64,000 nt of DNA, taken from the NCBI GenBank assembly GCA_914767715.1, contig OU612068.1:4340001-4404000 (forward strand), read 5' to 3'. The notes under the pieces are model-generated. The model ran no database searches. It saw nothing but the letters and a program-made list of their open reading frames with translations, and was not told where the DNA came from. Both the position numbers and the translations under genes were made by a program. Shown here one piece after another: positions 33,936 through 48,900 of this stretch. Each line of letters starts with the position of its first letter. Positions within the stretch are counted from its first letter, which is position 1. This stretch comes from Membranipora membranacea (lineage: Eukaryota > Bryozoa > Gymnolaemata > Cheilostomatida > Membraniporidae).

Positions 33936-36900
33936 TTAGTAATTATGTTTTATATGATATCTTCCTTCCTCTGGGTTGAGTTCCACTCTTTGTTGTACCA
34001 GCTCCTTTAGTTTCTTGGTATCAAACTAAAAAAGTTGCAGAAAGCTATTACCACAAGTCAAAATTCTATCCGTATGATTTAATAATGCAAATATTATTCT
34101 GCCTTTTATGTAGAAAACCCAAATTGCACATAACAAATTACTTGGTTTTGTATTAAGTTTCTTAGATCATGTGACTACTAAAACCAGTATATAATAACTA
34201 TATGACTAAAACGTTAATTTGAGCTCAAAGTTTCCATAAGCTTAGGTTGTAATACGCGGACAATAATCGGTCAATTATACAAGTTGCTGGAAGATTTGCC
34301 AGGCAGACACATCATATCTTCCCTTGGAAACTGAAATATCTGGGTTTTGCATTACTATCTGTATGTATAGACAGTTTTCTGAACTCTGATTTAGGCTTCA
34401 GTTCGGAGTTGTCCTCTCTCCAGTTTGGTACTTTTAACCCACGCCACATAGGAAAAACGTGCTGAATAGAGGGTTATCTTGATATCCGCTTATAATAGGA
34501 TGAAAATTAATTTTGATTCAGAATCTGCAGCATTGAAAATTCATATGGTCATAGTTTGGGAAATCATTTAAGTATTTGGGTAGTCAATTATAGCATTTTC
34601 TGCCTGTTTTGCGGACAATTTGGCAGAATTTTTCATGAATTTTGTCACTAATAATTAAGATTTATCAACATTCAAGCCTCGAATGATTTCGAAACGCTGT
34701 CTCACAGGGTTTTCAATGGTGCAGACTCTGAATCAAAAATCATTTTTATCCTCACATACGCGGTTTTCAAGATAACCCTTCTTCAGCAGGTTTTTCCTAT
34801 GCGGCTTGGGTTAAAAGTACCAAACTGGAGAGAGGACAACTCCGAATTGAGGCATAAATAAGAGCTCAGAAAACTGTCTATACATTCACCATTAATATAT
34901 CTATTATATTCTTTTATCGAGTTATGATTTCACATGGGCTAAAGCGGCAACTTCTCTTCCCATGAATGCACATCATTAAATATGTTGTAAGTACAAATGT
35001 TTTCTCACCTTCCGCTCATTCACTGTAAGTGGTATGGTATCAAAATACAGCACTCTATATGGAAACTGTATCTCTGACAACTACAAGAACAAAAGTTTTA
35101 ATATCAAACAGTTTGATCAATCCTAGGATATTTTCTCTTATTGATACGGGACAGCGCATTGGCGTGTCCCATTGATTCAGTTTGATGAGTGTACCAAACT
35201 GGTCTTGACAAGCTTCTATGGCGTGGAGTGAACAAAGCCTATCTACTCTTGCTCTCCTCTCAAAACAGCAAAGAAACTCCCCTCAATCAGAGGTTTCCTG
35301 AGCCAATATGTTGGCACCATTAACATATTTATATGTTGATGGTTGGCACTGGCTAGACAATCACAACACATTGACTAGGGTTTCACCTCCATGTAACCTT
35401 TTGCATCTAATAAACGGGAGTAAACATGAATGAGAAAACCCGCTTTGAGAGGAGACAACTCTCTGCTTGCCAGCACAAGTACAAGAGTAGATCAGCCTTC
35501 CCTTCCATCAAGACAGGCTAATATCAAACATACATACTGGGTAATACGGAACTCAATCTGGATGTTGGTGCAGTAATGATGTAAAGGAAGGATAGAAAGA
35601 AGATTTGAATGAAGATAACTTACTCCTTTCTCTTTGCAGCAGCTTATGAGTTCATCTTCGTTGAATTCCTCTGCTCCTTTCTCCAGTCTGCAAAGAAATG
35701 TAAGAGCGTGCTTGTAGATTCCAAACTTATCTAACATGTTTTTTGAGCAGCTTTATAGTACCCACAAAATGAGGTGGTTTTCAAATAAAATAGACAGATC
35801 TACTAAGTCAAGTATGGAAATGGTATTTTTCAATCTCACTCAGGTAATACAATGTATTACAGTGCTGTATGTGTTGTACCCTTAGATTTAATAATAAACC
35901 TAGACAGGAAGGACACTTCATACAGCTGATGTGAGGCACTTAGTTGTGGGCAACATCAGGACTTTGGTGTTATTGGTCAATTTTTTTTGTTCATAACTCG
36001 ATCAATTTCGATCGGATTTTGAGTTTGAAAATTGCTTTACAATCAGCAGCATCTTGTTTCAACTTGACATAATTTTTTCTTCAAAAATGTTTCTTTTTGC
36101 ATTAAATCTGTATCAATTGTTAACGACAAGCTGCTAAATCTATTGTAATTTTCAAAATCAAAATCTGATCAAAATTGATCGAGTTATCAACAGAAAACCT
36201 GGTATATGAGCTGCAAGTCATTGAAAACACCAATTGTTACACCTTCCAATGTTGTAACTACGCCGACAATTAAATCCCTCAGTGCCTCAATGCTAATGCT
36301 CCATATAGTATCCTGTTTAGGTATATTATTAAGTCTATGGTTGTACCTAGTTAGCTGAGCATTTGAATGATTTCAAAATGGTGCCAAGGAATGTTACCAA
36401 AAGCTCATCATTTTTGAGTGCTTGCAAGGAAACAAGGAGAGAATTTTATCACCACTTACTTGATACAATACACTATTTCATCCCCAACGGTGTCGTTAAT
36501 TGCACAAGAAGTCACCTAGCAAATCAACAGCAAATATACAGTTATTAAAGAAAGTGTAAATCTTGTAAATAATATTGAACATACAAATTTTCTCAATTCC
36601 ATCAACCACGATAACCTGACATAATCAAAGACCTTAGCCATAATGTAACTGCCTGAATCATATTTCATGCAAGCTTTTTAATTGGTGTTGAATTTTGACG
36701 CTTTTAGACTGTTTCTTTACAATAAAATCAGATTATTATCTTAGGTGCTTTTACCTTTATTTCCCGAATATTTGGATGTGATATCAGTGCCTCCTCTATC
36801 GGTGAAGGCCAGACTACTTTCCTATCCACTTTAAATCTGAGTCTATCTGTGGTTCTCCCTCTGATCTGGATCTTGCCTTTAGTATCCATCACAGCAATGT

Positions 36901-39900
36901 CCCTGTAATATTCGATATATGATATAACAAAATATTATACAACATATAATGTAATATATTCAATAAACTGTATTCAAAGAAAACACACAGAGTGATAGAA
37001 AGAAAGATATTAGAAGCACTTTCAGCTTGAATTTTAGCTTACTGTGACTGTAAGTTGTCTGTAACAGCCTCACACAGACCAATCTGGTGTGTTGTGGGGG
37101 AAGCTGTTCATCACGCAGGCTCATGATGCAAGAGGGTTGTTATACAGTCACGGGGTTATCGTCATGGTGTATAGGGCTTTAACTAGGGCCTGCTAGACCA
37201 AGGCATCAATGTATGCAAGTTTTCTGTGAGAGTTTGAGCTCAGTTCCGCCCACAAAAATAGCATCATTCATGTTGCTTTCTACCACGCCCTGAACCTATT
37301 TAGTAATGAATCACTGCATTACAGCTCTGTCACAGTCTAGTTAGTGTTTTGTTTTATCTAATTTTCAATGAAATTTATGTCTGATTTTCAACTGTACCCC
37401 GATTTGTAGAAGCCATCATGAGTATATATTTGCTTAGTTTTCTCTGGTTCCCCTCTGTATCCTAAGAAGGTGAACAGAACACTTTTGACCTCCAGCTCTC
37501 CTTCCTCACCAATATCCACAATGTTCCCCTCGTCATCCACCAGTCTAACCTGTACAATCAATCAAATTATTCATAATGAGCTTTAAAAATTTAGGTACTG
37601 GAAAAATGTCATATCTGTGCAATGACCTAATAGTGAAATCAATTTACTTTGACAAACCAGAAAACTCAGGAATTGCTGTTGATAATCAAAAATAAAATAA
37701 AATGACCTAATTTTAACCTTTGGTTCGCGAAGAATATAGAATCATCTATACTTTTCATATTGAATATAACTGCCATATTTTATTTTGTCAGAGTTCTGTT
37801 CCGTTACCTCTGTGAATGGTAAAATAGTCATAGAAGCTGTGAGTCTATCCTCCTCCTCTCCAGGGTCATCACCTGCAGCAGTGTAAGCTACTGGTACAAC
37901 CTCAGACATGCCATATAAGGTCTATGAAATAAAACACTACTGGTACTACCTCAGACATGCCATATACGGTCCATGAAAAAAAGCTAAAACTTGATCAGGC
38001 ATGCCAACCAAACTGTCCACAGCTGCATAAGGAAGACTGCATCACTTTTGTTGATGTCGACCTACTGGACCAGTTCTGGACCATAGGATTGATAGCTGTG
38101 TATTGATTGCTACATTTCACCAACAACTCCGACACCCATACTTAGAGTATATATGTCACTGAGGTTTGCATAAATTTTAAATCTCAGTGACATACCGCAA
38201 CATGGTGGTGGAGTTGTGGATTACCAAGTAGCCTGCAATTTGTAAGAGCTTTGTTGCACAATATAGAAACATAAAAGGAACATAAAAATAAACTCGCGAT
38301 TAACATCATCACTGTGTGCATACACCAAAGAAGGGCTCCAAGTGGTAGCCAATGTGTTAGCTCCGATATTATTGGCTGTTGAGTTGGAAGGACAGCCAAT
38401 GCCAGGTCACAGAGAGCACCTATTGACATATAAGGAAAGTGAAGCTGAATTTTTTAACACACACCATAATATATTATATATATATATAGGTATTTCAGGA
38501 ATGTATCATCTGACCTGGCACCAATGAACTAAACTTGTTTAGTTCATTGCTGGCATTGGCTCTTTCCCAGCCAACCAGAGCCAACACAATGGGGTCATGA
38601 GGACAGCAGGGGCAGTAGAGGTGGTTTGTAAGGGTTTTGGATATAGTGATGGCATTGGTACAATTAAAAAGTAGAAATATGTGTAGTTGTCCTTACCAAT
38701 ATCTTACCACCCATAATACTTTGAACTTTCTCGCGGAAGGTACTAGAGTAGCGCTGGCCACCTAAGTATGTGCTCAATAACGGTTTGACATCTGGATAAT
38801 GTTCACCCATATAATCACATATCAACTCCAGTTTGCTGGCCTGAATTATTATGGTCGCAACCCTATACAAAACAATATTATCAAAAGAATAATTAAAAAT
38901 AATTGGATCCTACTTAATATCTCCTCTCCCTTTTACAAAGATTAAAATATGCTCACAGGGGATGGAATGCCTCCCATATTTTTCAAAAAAATGATAAGAG
39001 AAACAAATAAATCCTCCTATCATTCCAGGTTTTCCAGGATCTGTACTCAAAGTGCTAGAAACATTGACGTACTTATAGAGTTGTCAGCTGTGAGCCTCCG
39101 CATATATGTGGTTGATATACTACCACAGCCCAGTAGAGAAACCATTGTTACACTTTGGTATACTTTTTGGAAAGCTGCATCCCATTGACTTTGGGTTCAG
39201 AGAGATTAGGAAACTGAAAAAAAATCCTTGCTTATCAAGGTCAGATTAGACTGGATCAAACTGCTCCCTCATTTTCTAAATATCTATTGGAGCAAAAACC
39301 GTCATGTGATATCTACTGTCTACTCTTGCATCTGTCGATTCTGGTACTCTGGTGACAGATACCTGAATAGCATGAGGGATTACGCGGTTTATTATTTACA
39401 AGGAATACCAAACCCTGTGATTTCCTGCTTGACTGATAGGGTATAAATGTGTCTTCTCATCACGGATGTACTTTCTCAGCTAAGAATGACACTGCCTGTT
39501 GAGCTTTCGATAAAGTTGAAAGCCGTTTAGGAAATTTTATCATTTGATGGTTCTTAGAATTATGCTTGGTTAAAAAAGTAAGGTCTAAAGTCTGAAGACT
39601 GAGAAATAGAGGTATTTTTGTGCTCTCAGTCTGCTGGCATGTTGGATCACACCTGGGGCACAAAGCCCAGTGGTCAGTAGCCTGCGGCAGAATTTAAGCA
39701 CATGACATCCAACACAAGCTTGTATGTTAAAGGGCAGGTGCTCTAACCAACTGAGTTACCTCCTACTCCTACTCTACTACCGTACTTGGGAACAAGCCTT
39801 GTCTTTCACTGTATGTTCTCACTATCTATATCTCCTCCCGCCCCCTAACTTCGAGTGTAAAGTGCCAATACTCTCAATTAATGACAAAAACATCAATATG

Positions 39901-42900
39901 TTTGTTTACTCACTTTTCATTCACTATTGCCTCAGCACAGATCTGGCTGTATCTCTCATCAGATAGGTTTTTGGAGCAATCTGGTGTGATCACTAACTTA
40001 GGATGGCCGCCATTCAGAGCTACTGCTGCTCTTAAAAAAGCTACCATCACATCATTGTTGAATGATGAGGACATGCATGTCTACAATACACAAAAATATT
40101 TGTATGTAGAAGGTAAAATGGCCAAAAAATTGAACGCTATAGTAGCGCCTCCTTATATTTGGCTTCAGTCTAAGTAAAAACAGTGTGTCAACCTTGACAC
40201 AGTTTAACGTATCATCTTTGGTGGAATGGAACTTGGTTCAACTATAAAACTTTACAAGATATTAATATATATATATATATATCAATATATATTTTACAAA
40301 TCAAGCCACATGGACATATGACATATGTCAGGCAAACTCATCACATGAAGCGTTCCACTGTTTTTTTTGGGGCATGGCGCCTCAATAGCATGAGAAATTC
40401 GCAAAACCATTAGACATGTGACATATGACATGGTGGCATGACTGATAATGCTGAAATGCTCTAATTTCAGAGCATGGTCCTCTAATTATTTGAGAAATAT
40501 GTTTATTGCAGGGCATGTAATTTACACCAGTTACACTGAGAACTGGGAACAAAATAGCTAATGACACTCAGTATAATTATGGTAAATTGAAATGTGATAC
40601 GCTGTCGATCCAGCTTACCGTAGCGAGAGGAAACTTGGTGGATGTCATTATGCCAACATGACCTTGAGAGTACTGTATACACTTAGGAAATCCTGTACTA
40701 CCCTGCAAATAAACAAACAAACAGTCAATCAGTCAGTCAATCGGTCAGTCAGTCGTCATGTGCAGAATCACAAGTCAGTGATACCTCACAAAATGTAAGT
40801 TAGCCTCTAGTACAATCACACACTTGTCATTGTACAAAACATTCATTGAAAGAGCAAAGTCTAGCGATGACTATAAGGTACTTGTCCTCCCTCTTTGTAA
40901 GGGAAGACAACTTGTATATATACATACACATATACTTAGTGGGGATACAACAACCTAGTTCAATCCTCCATACTTTGGGTCAAAGCTAGTTTATGCGCTT
41001 ATTTATAAGGTGTCGGGAAGCTGGTAGTAGCATTCTAATATCAACCACTTTTTCTGGTTGGGAAAGTTGTTGATAATGAAATGCTATTACCAGCTATCCC
41101 GACACCCTTTAAGCGCAAGGTCAAAGCCTGAAAACACACAATCTCATTGGCAATGATGTAACATTTGCATTTCGTATCCATCACAGCATGTCTCAGATGA
41201 TGACTTATTTTTGTCAGCAGCCATAACAATTAACTGTGCCTGTCAAAATTGATGCTGATGCCAATGTCTAGCTGCAAGTAAGGACCAAATGTGACTGTCA
41301 GCTACCGTCAATGACAAAGTAGCTGTGTGAACTACCTTCTCTGCATGGTTTTTCATTCATGACTTCTGGGCTAATTAGTCAATCACATTCCTACATACTT
41401 TCACATTATATCATTCAATGTCTCAAATTGCATATTGTAAAGTTTTGAGGATGGATGCGCATAACTTCCTGAGATATAGCCAGATAAAAAAACGCTCAAC
41501 GTAATTTCGTATATTTGTTTGTTTTGATGGCTCCCTGCAGATCACATGACTTGTCACAACGCGACATTATTTCATTCTAATGGAAATATTGGCTGTTGTG
41601 ATAAAGCTTTCATGATAGCGATAAAGATAGCTTAGGAAATAACTCTTTTGCTATTCAGCAAATTTCATGAATTTCCATGAGCACCATCCATCTGTGTAGC
41701 AGATGCTCAGTGGCTAGACAAACGCCTTGAAAAACTGGCCTTCAGACCAAACAGAAGTGGTGAATAGATCAATTAGTACATTGATAAATATTTGGTCAAT
41801 GAAGATCTTACCCACCAACTAAAAATAACTTTCAGGTTTTTTGTTATTGATGGTTCATATCAGTGATGTCCCCTAACAACCGAATAACAGATGAGGGCTC
41901 AAGTAATTAAGGACCAAAAATCATATTGAAACAGTAAAAACTACCATTTAATTACAAAAATTTGCATTTATGTGTAGATGATGAGATTCTTAGTAAAAGG
42001 AAACATGAAATTTTTTGCAGCAGAGCGACTGATACTTTCACATCAGAGCATAGTTTTCCTAGATTGCAAAATAAGAATTTTTCCTGGTACTCTGTGTCAC
42101 AATGTAAGGTTAGATCCTGGCTGTCAAATTGAGAATAGGACTCTATGTGACATTGCTATGTGATTGATGACAGACTGACAAAATTGGCAAACACAGTTAT
42201 CCCGTTTTAGCAATCCGTGGTTACAGAGTACAGGCAAACTTTCTACAAAAAGATATTATTAAGGAGAGCTTTTCCAAGACAATGAACAATGATTTTGTGC
42301 TATAACTGCCACTCCATTTTGATGTCAATAATGGAAACATTTTTTCCAATAACCATATTGAATAGTGGAACAAGTTTGTTCCCTCTGTGGCGCCTCGATG
42401 CCAAACATTTGCAATATCCCTCAGGTGGAACAAACTTGTTCTAAGTGAATAGTACATATTTTGTCAATTTCACTGCTTGCCAAGCTGTGTGATGTTTAGC
42501 AGTAAAGTTTTTCTGATTAATTTCCAAAAAACTCTATTTTACCGACAAAATTTCCTCTCCCTCCCAAAAGTGTTTGATTTTGAACACTGATATCATATTC
42601 ATACCAACGATTATGAAAGATGATAGCTTAACACCATTAAAGTTGTGATTGACAATATAGGGCTGATATAGAGAGTTGAGTTTGGCGCTTGTTGATGTCA
42701 AATTGGTGTCTGTTGAGAGTGCCTTGTGACCAATAGTTGTTGAATAATTTGATTTTGTGGGAAAAGGCACCACTATCACAATAAAAGATACTGCAAACAC
42801 TGAAAAAGTGACTGCAAACACTGAATTTACCGAACTGAAAATTAGATGTGCTGGATATTCTGGTTTCACTGCTTGGCGAGCTTGTTGAAGAATCGTATCA

Positions 42901-45900
42901 GAGATCGTCCTCCCCGACTCTTTTAGATCATTAATTGGTTTCATAAATGCATACTGCCTCAGAATTTCAGGATTAGGTCCGTCGTAATATATGTGCTGCA
43001 CCCAGGGTAGACTAACAACGAAAATATAAAAATATAAACACAATATTTCATGTCAATCAGAGCAAGAACATAATATCTCAAGGATGGAGTGTGTTGGAAA
43101 GTCAAGGTTGTGCCTAAATAAATAGAGTTTTAGCCAGGGGTTGGCTAACACATGGGCTGGCAAAGAAGCTAAATATTAGCCTTGTCACACAGCAATGTTT
43201 CTTGGAATTTTTAGTTTTGGGACCAAAACCCAAAAACCGTTTAAGTAGTAGCGAGCAACAAGTCTGCACAGCTTGAGAGCAAGACAGCATCTGTTTTGTG
43301 GACAGCAGTGTAAGAAAGACACAAAGATCATCGTCACAATGACTCTAACAGTCATCAATAAAAGCTATCAAACTGTTCATTTGAGATCCTGAAGGTTTAC
43401 CCGTGCTGCTCACAGCATAATGACACTCTATCCTCGAGTTTAATAGTTATTATTTATTTATAGTATGCTCAGATTCCAAGACGCCAGAAACAATGGTCTC
43501 TTTAGCTTCCATTTGTTCTGACTTCCATTCAACCTCCCTGCTTCCATTTATGACGAAACTCATATCAATCAAAAAACCCTGGAGATGTGCCAACTTAATA
43601 AGTAGTGGTTATTTTCTTGACCAATCACAATATTTATGATTTAAAAAAACACACCGATAAGCTGTCTTTCCATGGGTGGTTACCAGCTTTATTGCACATG
43701 CAATAATATATTTAGATATTAATGTTATTCACAAATCTACACATTCGCCTTATTAATGTCAAGAGCAGATATATCTGCTAGTGTGATTGAGGAGTTTTAT
43801 ATCTGTGTTGTAGCTATGAGTTTTAGATTTATAGTTTTTACCGTAGCAACGGTTTTTACTGTGCGATTGTTGAACTTGAAAAAAGGCCAGCAGGCGTTAC
43901 AGACATACTGGAGAGGTTGAAGGTTTTCTCCTATTGCTGATCATCATTCTCTGATACCAAACTATATACGAACATAATTATAGTATATTATAGGATTTTT
44001 CGACTAACAATATTTTTCGACAATAACTTCAGCATGACTAAGATATTAGCCCTTCACCCAATAAGTTAAAAAACTTAATTTTTAACCTTATTTGACCCCC
44101 AAGTGCCAACAACTTTACAATTAAGGGCACCACAATAACCTAGAAACAAATAACAAAGCCTTATCAATGCCTTATCAATGCCCCATTAATTTCAACTTCC
44201 AAGTCAGAATCTCATTAAAACCGCAGACATTAAAACCGCAGAGAAATTGTCAACACCCTGCTCTTTTTACTCAGCAATTTTGCCATCTTATCTGAAAATA
44301 TGACACAGCTTGTACACTTATTCATATGGTAATATTTATCCTCACGTCATGCTCTTGGCAGAAGGAGATGTTGGATATAAACTATAGAGGGACTTTCATG
44401 GGCATACGTAGACAGGTTGGTCATGGCTCACCAAAATGCATTTCATTGTGTTTTGATATACGAAGTCAAAGGTAGTCTACATCATAGACTCAATCATGTG
44501 TTTTGTCTATGGACTCAATAATAAACCTCTAATAAGTTTACCGTTTACATGCAAATTTTCTTATTTATATAATCCCTGATGTACTGTTGATGTATGTATT
44601 TACTACACAGAGTGAAAAATAAAAGGGTTTGTTGTGTTGTGCTGTGGAAAATTAGTTGTCTTACAAAATTGTGCCTGTGTTAAACTGTTTTTAATGATAG
44701 GATTTGGAAATGTGGAAATTAGAAATGCACTTCGTAGATTCCTCAATGAACATAAAACCTGAGTGGCCATTGCCCTAAAACTGCTGTGCATGGCTGCAGA
44801 TATTGAATTCAACAGGGAAGCCAGCAAATTAACCTCTTCCCTCCCTCCTCCACCAGTTTCATTAGCCGATTTCTTTAACCGCTGTATTTGTGAGTGCCAG
44901 TCAAGGCAAGACAGCTGAAAGACTTATAGGCCAGAAGCAGCTATAGCATAAGTTGTTATGCCACGGACAATATTTGATGGCAGGATACTGATCACGTTTT
45001 ATACTTTATTGGTGTATGTTCTGTAAAATTCACCGGGTGTACCCAGTTGTAGTGGTCATTATTTAGAAATTAAAAGGTGTTTTGTTTTGGCATTATATGT
45101 GTGGGGAAATAACTCCTATTCTGTGTAATCTAAGTAATCTAATCATCAGGGAATTCCAGGTTGAAATTGCATTGTGGGATTTTGTTGACATGGCAATTAA
45201 TTCACCAAGTAAACTTGGAGAGAGGGCTGCTCGTATTGTATCAGACCAGCACCAAGTGGAAAATTTCAATTGAATTATGTCAAACTTCTTATGGGACTAG
45301 TATCAAAGATTATAAATACTTGATGGCAGGATACTTGATGCTAGTATGATATTGCACGGTCTTAAGACCACTGCCTTGGAGCAATTACAAACAACATTTT
45401 TTTGACGTTTCAATTGCCTCTTATGTCATTTTTTGGCTGGATATCCATTGCATAACACATGAGCAAAGAGTTCAATGAGTGCCTCACTTTTCAGAAAGAA
45501 ACCAAACTGTCAGAGTCGGAAAAACTTAGATATGCCAGCTTCGCATACTTTCCTAACATGCTAATGACATGATATGGGGATATGCGGTAGCGCTGTCTCT
45601 CATCAACCATCTCATGCAATGATAAAGCATATACAATGTAGAACCCAGTACTATAGTCTTGACTTGTGCCAACTGCATCAAACTCTTGACTTCCCACTAA
45701 TCACATATCGATAGTGTGAATATTTGGGATATTCAGTAGTGCTGCGGCTGACCTCTTCAACTGGGTACACACTTTTTTCTTACATCACGCTATCATGTTT
45801 TGAGCAGTCTTATGTCTAGGCTGCTTTTTGTCTTGTTCTCGTTGAGATGTCGTGCTGTCGCTGACCACCTTTTAAAATGATGTGATATGATATCTTGTTA

Positions 45901-48900
45901 AAATCATACATATAGTCGTGTTTCCTGCTGACCATATTAATCACTTAACATTTCACTTACCTAACCGATTTTGAAGAAAATTGCAGGTATGCTGCCGCGC
46001 TGCCGCCGACATGATTGCTACAACCAGGTACACTCTCAGTTTTGGATTCAGCACGTTGTTCTACCCTAGATATACCCTTGTTTTAAACTCGTAACATTTC
46101 ACTTATCATTAGCGATTTTGAGAAAAATTGCGATATGCTGCCGCGCTGCCGATCTTCGCTGACATGATTGCGACGACTGGTTACACTAGACCAAGTTTGG
46201 TCCATTTGCCTGCATTCCGAGCTGTGGCTCCCGATCCACTGGTCACGCCGCGGCGTGACCAGTGGATTGGGAGCAATAGGCATGCTGGCAATTGGATAAA
46301 ACTTGTTCTAGGTTACACCCTATTTCTTTATATTCAGCACGTTGTTATACCCTTGAAACACCTTTCATTTAAACTCTTAATATTTCATTCATTAAAAGCA
46401 ATTTTTAGAAGAAATGAGGATATGCTGCCGCGCTGCCGCTGACATGATCGCTACAACTGCGTACAACCTTAATTTCGGATTCACCACATTGTTCCACCCT
46501 AGAAACACCTTTTATTGAATTCTCAACATTTCACTTTTTATATGCAATTTTGAGAAATATTGCGGATATGCTGCCGCAAGACAGTATCATACTAACCTCA
46601 TAAAGATCTGACATTATACTTATTGAAAATTTTAAATTTGTCCTGATCTAACGCGAGCAGACTTCTGCAAGTTTACATGGTAAATAAATTGGCAAGTCAA
46701 CAAAATCCCCACAATGCAGTTTCAACCTGAAAGTCCCTGAAGATTAGATTAGTAAGATTACACAGAATAGGAGTTATGTCCCCACACATATAATGCAAAA
46801 ACAAAACACCTTTTAATTTCTAAATATGACCACTACAACTGGGTACACCCAGTGAATTTTACAGAAGAAACATCAATGAAGTATAATATGCGATCAGTTT
46901 CCTGCCATCAAAAATTGTCCGTGCCATTATATTATAGAGCAGTTACAGCTAGGCTGCTTCTGGCCTACATGGGGAAGTGACAGGAACGTGGACCACTTCC
47001 TTACACTTATCACAGAGTAGGCTTAGGACATATTATATCCTCATTCTGTGATAATAACTACTATGGCATAACAATGACCTGCTAGCAGATTCTGTTTGTC
47101 TATCAACAAATTAAGAAACCGCACAAGAACATTAATGGATGCAGGGCATAAAATCCGATAAGACATGATATTTTGCAGGCAAAGTGTCTGCACTGGATTA
47201 TTTGGTGGTGTGGTAGGTGACCTTAGAATCAATAACACTAATCGCTAATGTGGGTTAATGACACAATTTTCACAGACTGAACTATAAAAAACCTCTTTCT
47301 TGTGAACTAAAATTAAGTAAAAGATTGCTACTATTTAATTTCATCGGGTCAAGTCCTGCAGTTGATAGAAGTCCCTCCCCCCACCTCCCACCATCATTTT
47401 GAGTGGAATTTATACTAGAAAACTATATGTATATGTTGCTTCTAAAGCTGCCAGCCCGTACAACAATACCAAATTGTGATGGGAGAGGATTGAAATCTGA
47501 AACCAATGACCGAGGACAGGCCTCCACTGCAAACTGAGGCTCATTGTGAGGATTATGAGCTTGCAAAGAGAGGATTAAAAAGTGGCCTGTGAAATTAGAA
47601 GGATTGGGTGGTATTACCCCTATGCTTATTGTAATCAAGTTAAACTGAATTTGCTGCCCTCATTCACCGCTTACCTTGTTGATTGGGGAGTGGTTTTCTC
47701 CTTGTTAAAATGTGAGGCAAGAGCAGGTAATATCTCGCCATCTGATCCTTCGCCTACTATCACTATCTTCGGCTTAGCCACCGAGAGCGTTCTCTCAAGA
47801 GTTGTCTCTCTTGGTAGAAAAATGTTAGGATGCTACAATAAAAGAACTGAAATATTGTATATAATGCAGCGTGTCTCAATCTGAGTCTGACTCAGTTTTT
47901 CCCAATGTTGTGCCAGAAGAGTAGGCTATATCATCATGATTGGTATATGAAACTCCCAAATTGATGATCGGTAAAATTTGTCTCTGTTTCACTGTAAAAC
48001 TTTAATATACTTGTGCAAACTGAAGTAATGGGTCATCCCTGGAAAATTCTGAAGCCAAGTGCCAAAATGTCAAAATTTGGCCAAAATCGAACACAGCTGA
48101 GTTTGTTGCCGGGCAAAAAATTGTAGGAATTGCCAAGAAGTTTAAATGTGTAGCTGTAGTCATTTCAGGGAATCAGGATTCGATTCACTGGAATTGTCTA
48201 GGAATCTAGACTATCACTCCGCTGTTTCTCAGTACTAAAATTTCTGGTATAACAAATTGCCGATATTAGTAGCCCAGGCATAAACGCACATTTACTGCTT
48301 GTATATTGGAACCTTCTGCTCACTCAACCGTCAGACCTCTTAATGAGTGCCCTGTCATTAGTATAAGAGGTCACCACAACACTCATAAGCTTATTTTTCA
48401 AGCAATAATATATTGGTGGTGAACTAGTCTGGGCCCCCAGACTTTTGCCCCTCGCCGACGGTCCCCCCCCCCCCCGGCGGTCAACTAATCAAAGAATTAG
48501 GCTAAGATAATTGCACTTACAGCCGAGGCGACACCTATAGAAAGACAGCCACACCAAATAGGCAGTGACTGCATATTGATACATCCGATCATAGCTATAC
48601 AATCTTCTCCTGCGGTCAGACAGTCTAGAGAGAGAAATCCACGTGCAAATTCATCAGCCTGTCAAGAGAAAAAGAAGTGAGTCAGGTTTTGTAAAACTAA
48701 TAAACAAAATATCGTTACTAGACGAGAGAAAACAGTACCAAAGATATAAATGCAATAACCAAATAGTTAGTATTGTCAGTTTATTCACTTTCATATCTAC
48801 GTAAGGCTTCAACCGGATACATAGTTTCAGTGTTGTTTTCTGCAAAAACTGAACCTTTACAGTAAAGACGTCAAGCCCAAAAAAAGCTTCGAGTTACATA

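Larger units (their letters stand above)
44930..46980. mobile_element. 2-kb foldback element in intron 3 of copy 2
   Basis: Inverted arms of about 250-300 bp: 44,930-45,200 (begins GGCCAGAAGCAGC) and 46,690-46,965 (ends GCTGCTTCTGGCC). It is absent from copy 1 intron 3. The interior holds a degenerate tandem repeat of about 146 bp and a strong 48-bp palindrome. No transposase is recognised. Confidence 0.65.

Noticed and set aside
42366-42440. Inverted GAACAAGTTTGTTC motif, repeated at the window end
   Set aside because: Short and without target duplications; the second occurrence is cut by the window edge, so no element can be defined.
42534-43043. 169-codon open frame on the minus strand
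   Set aside because: Exon 4 of gene copy 2 (42,831-43,011) is read here with intron on both sides; the splice sites and copy 1 show the true exon limits.
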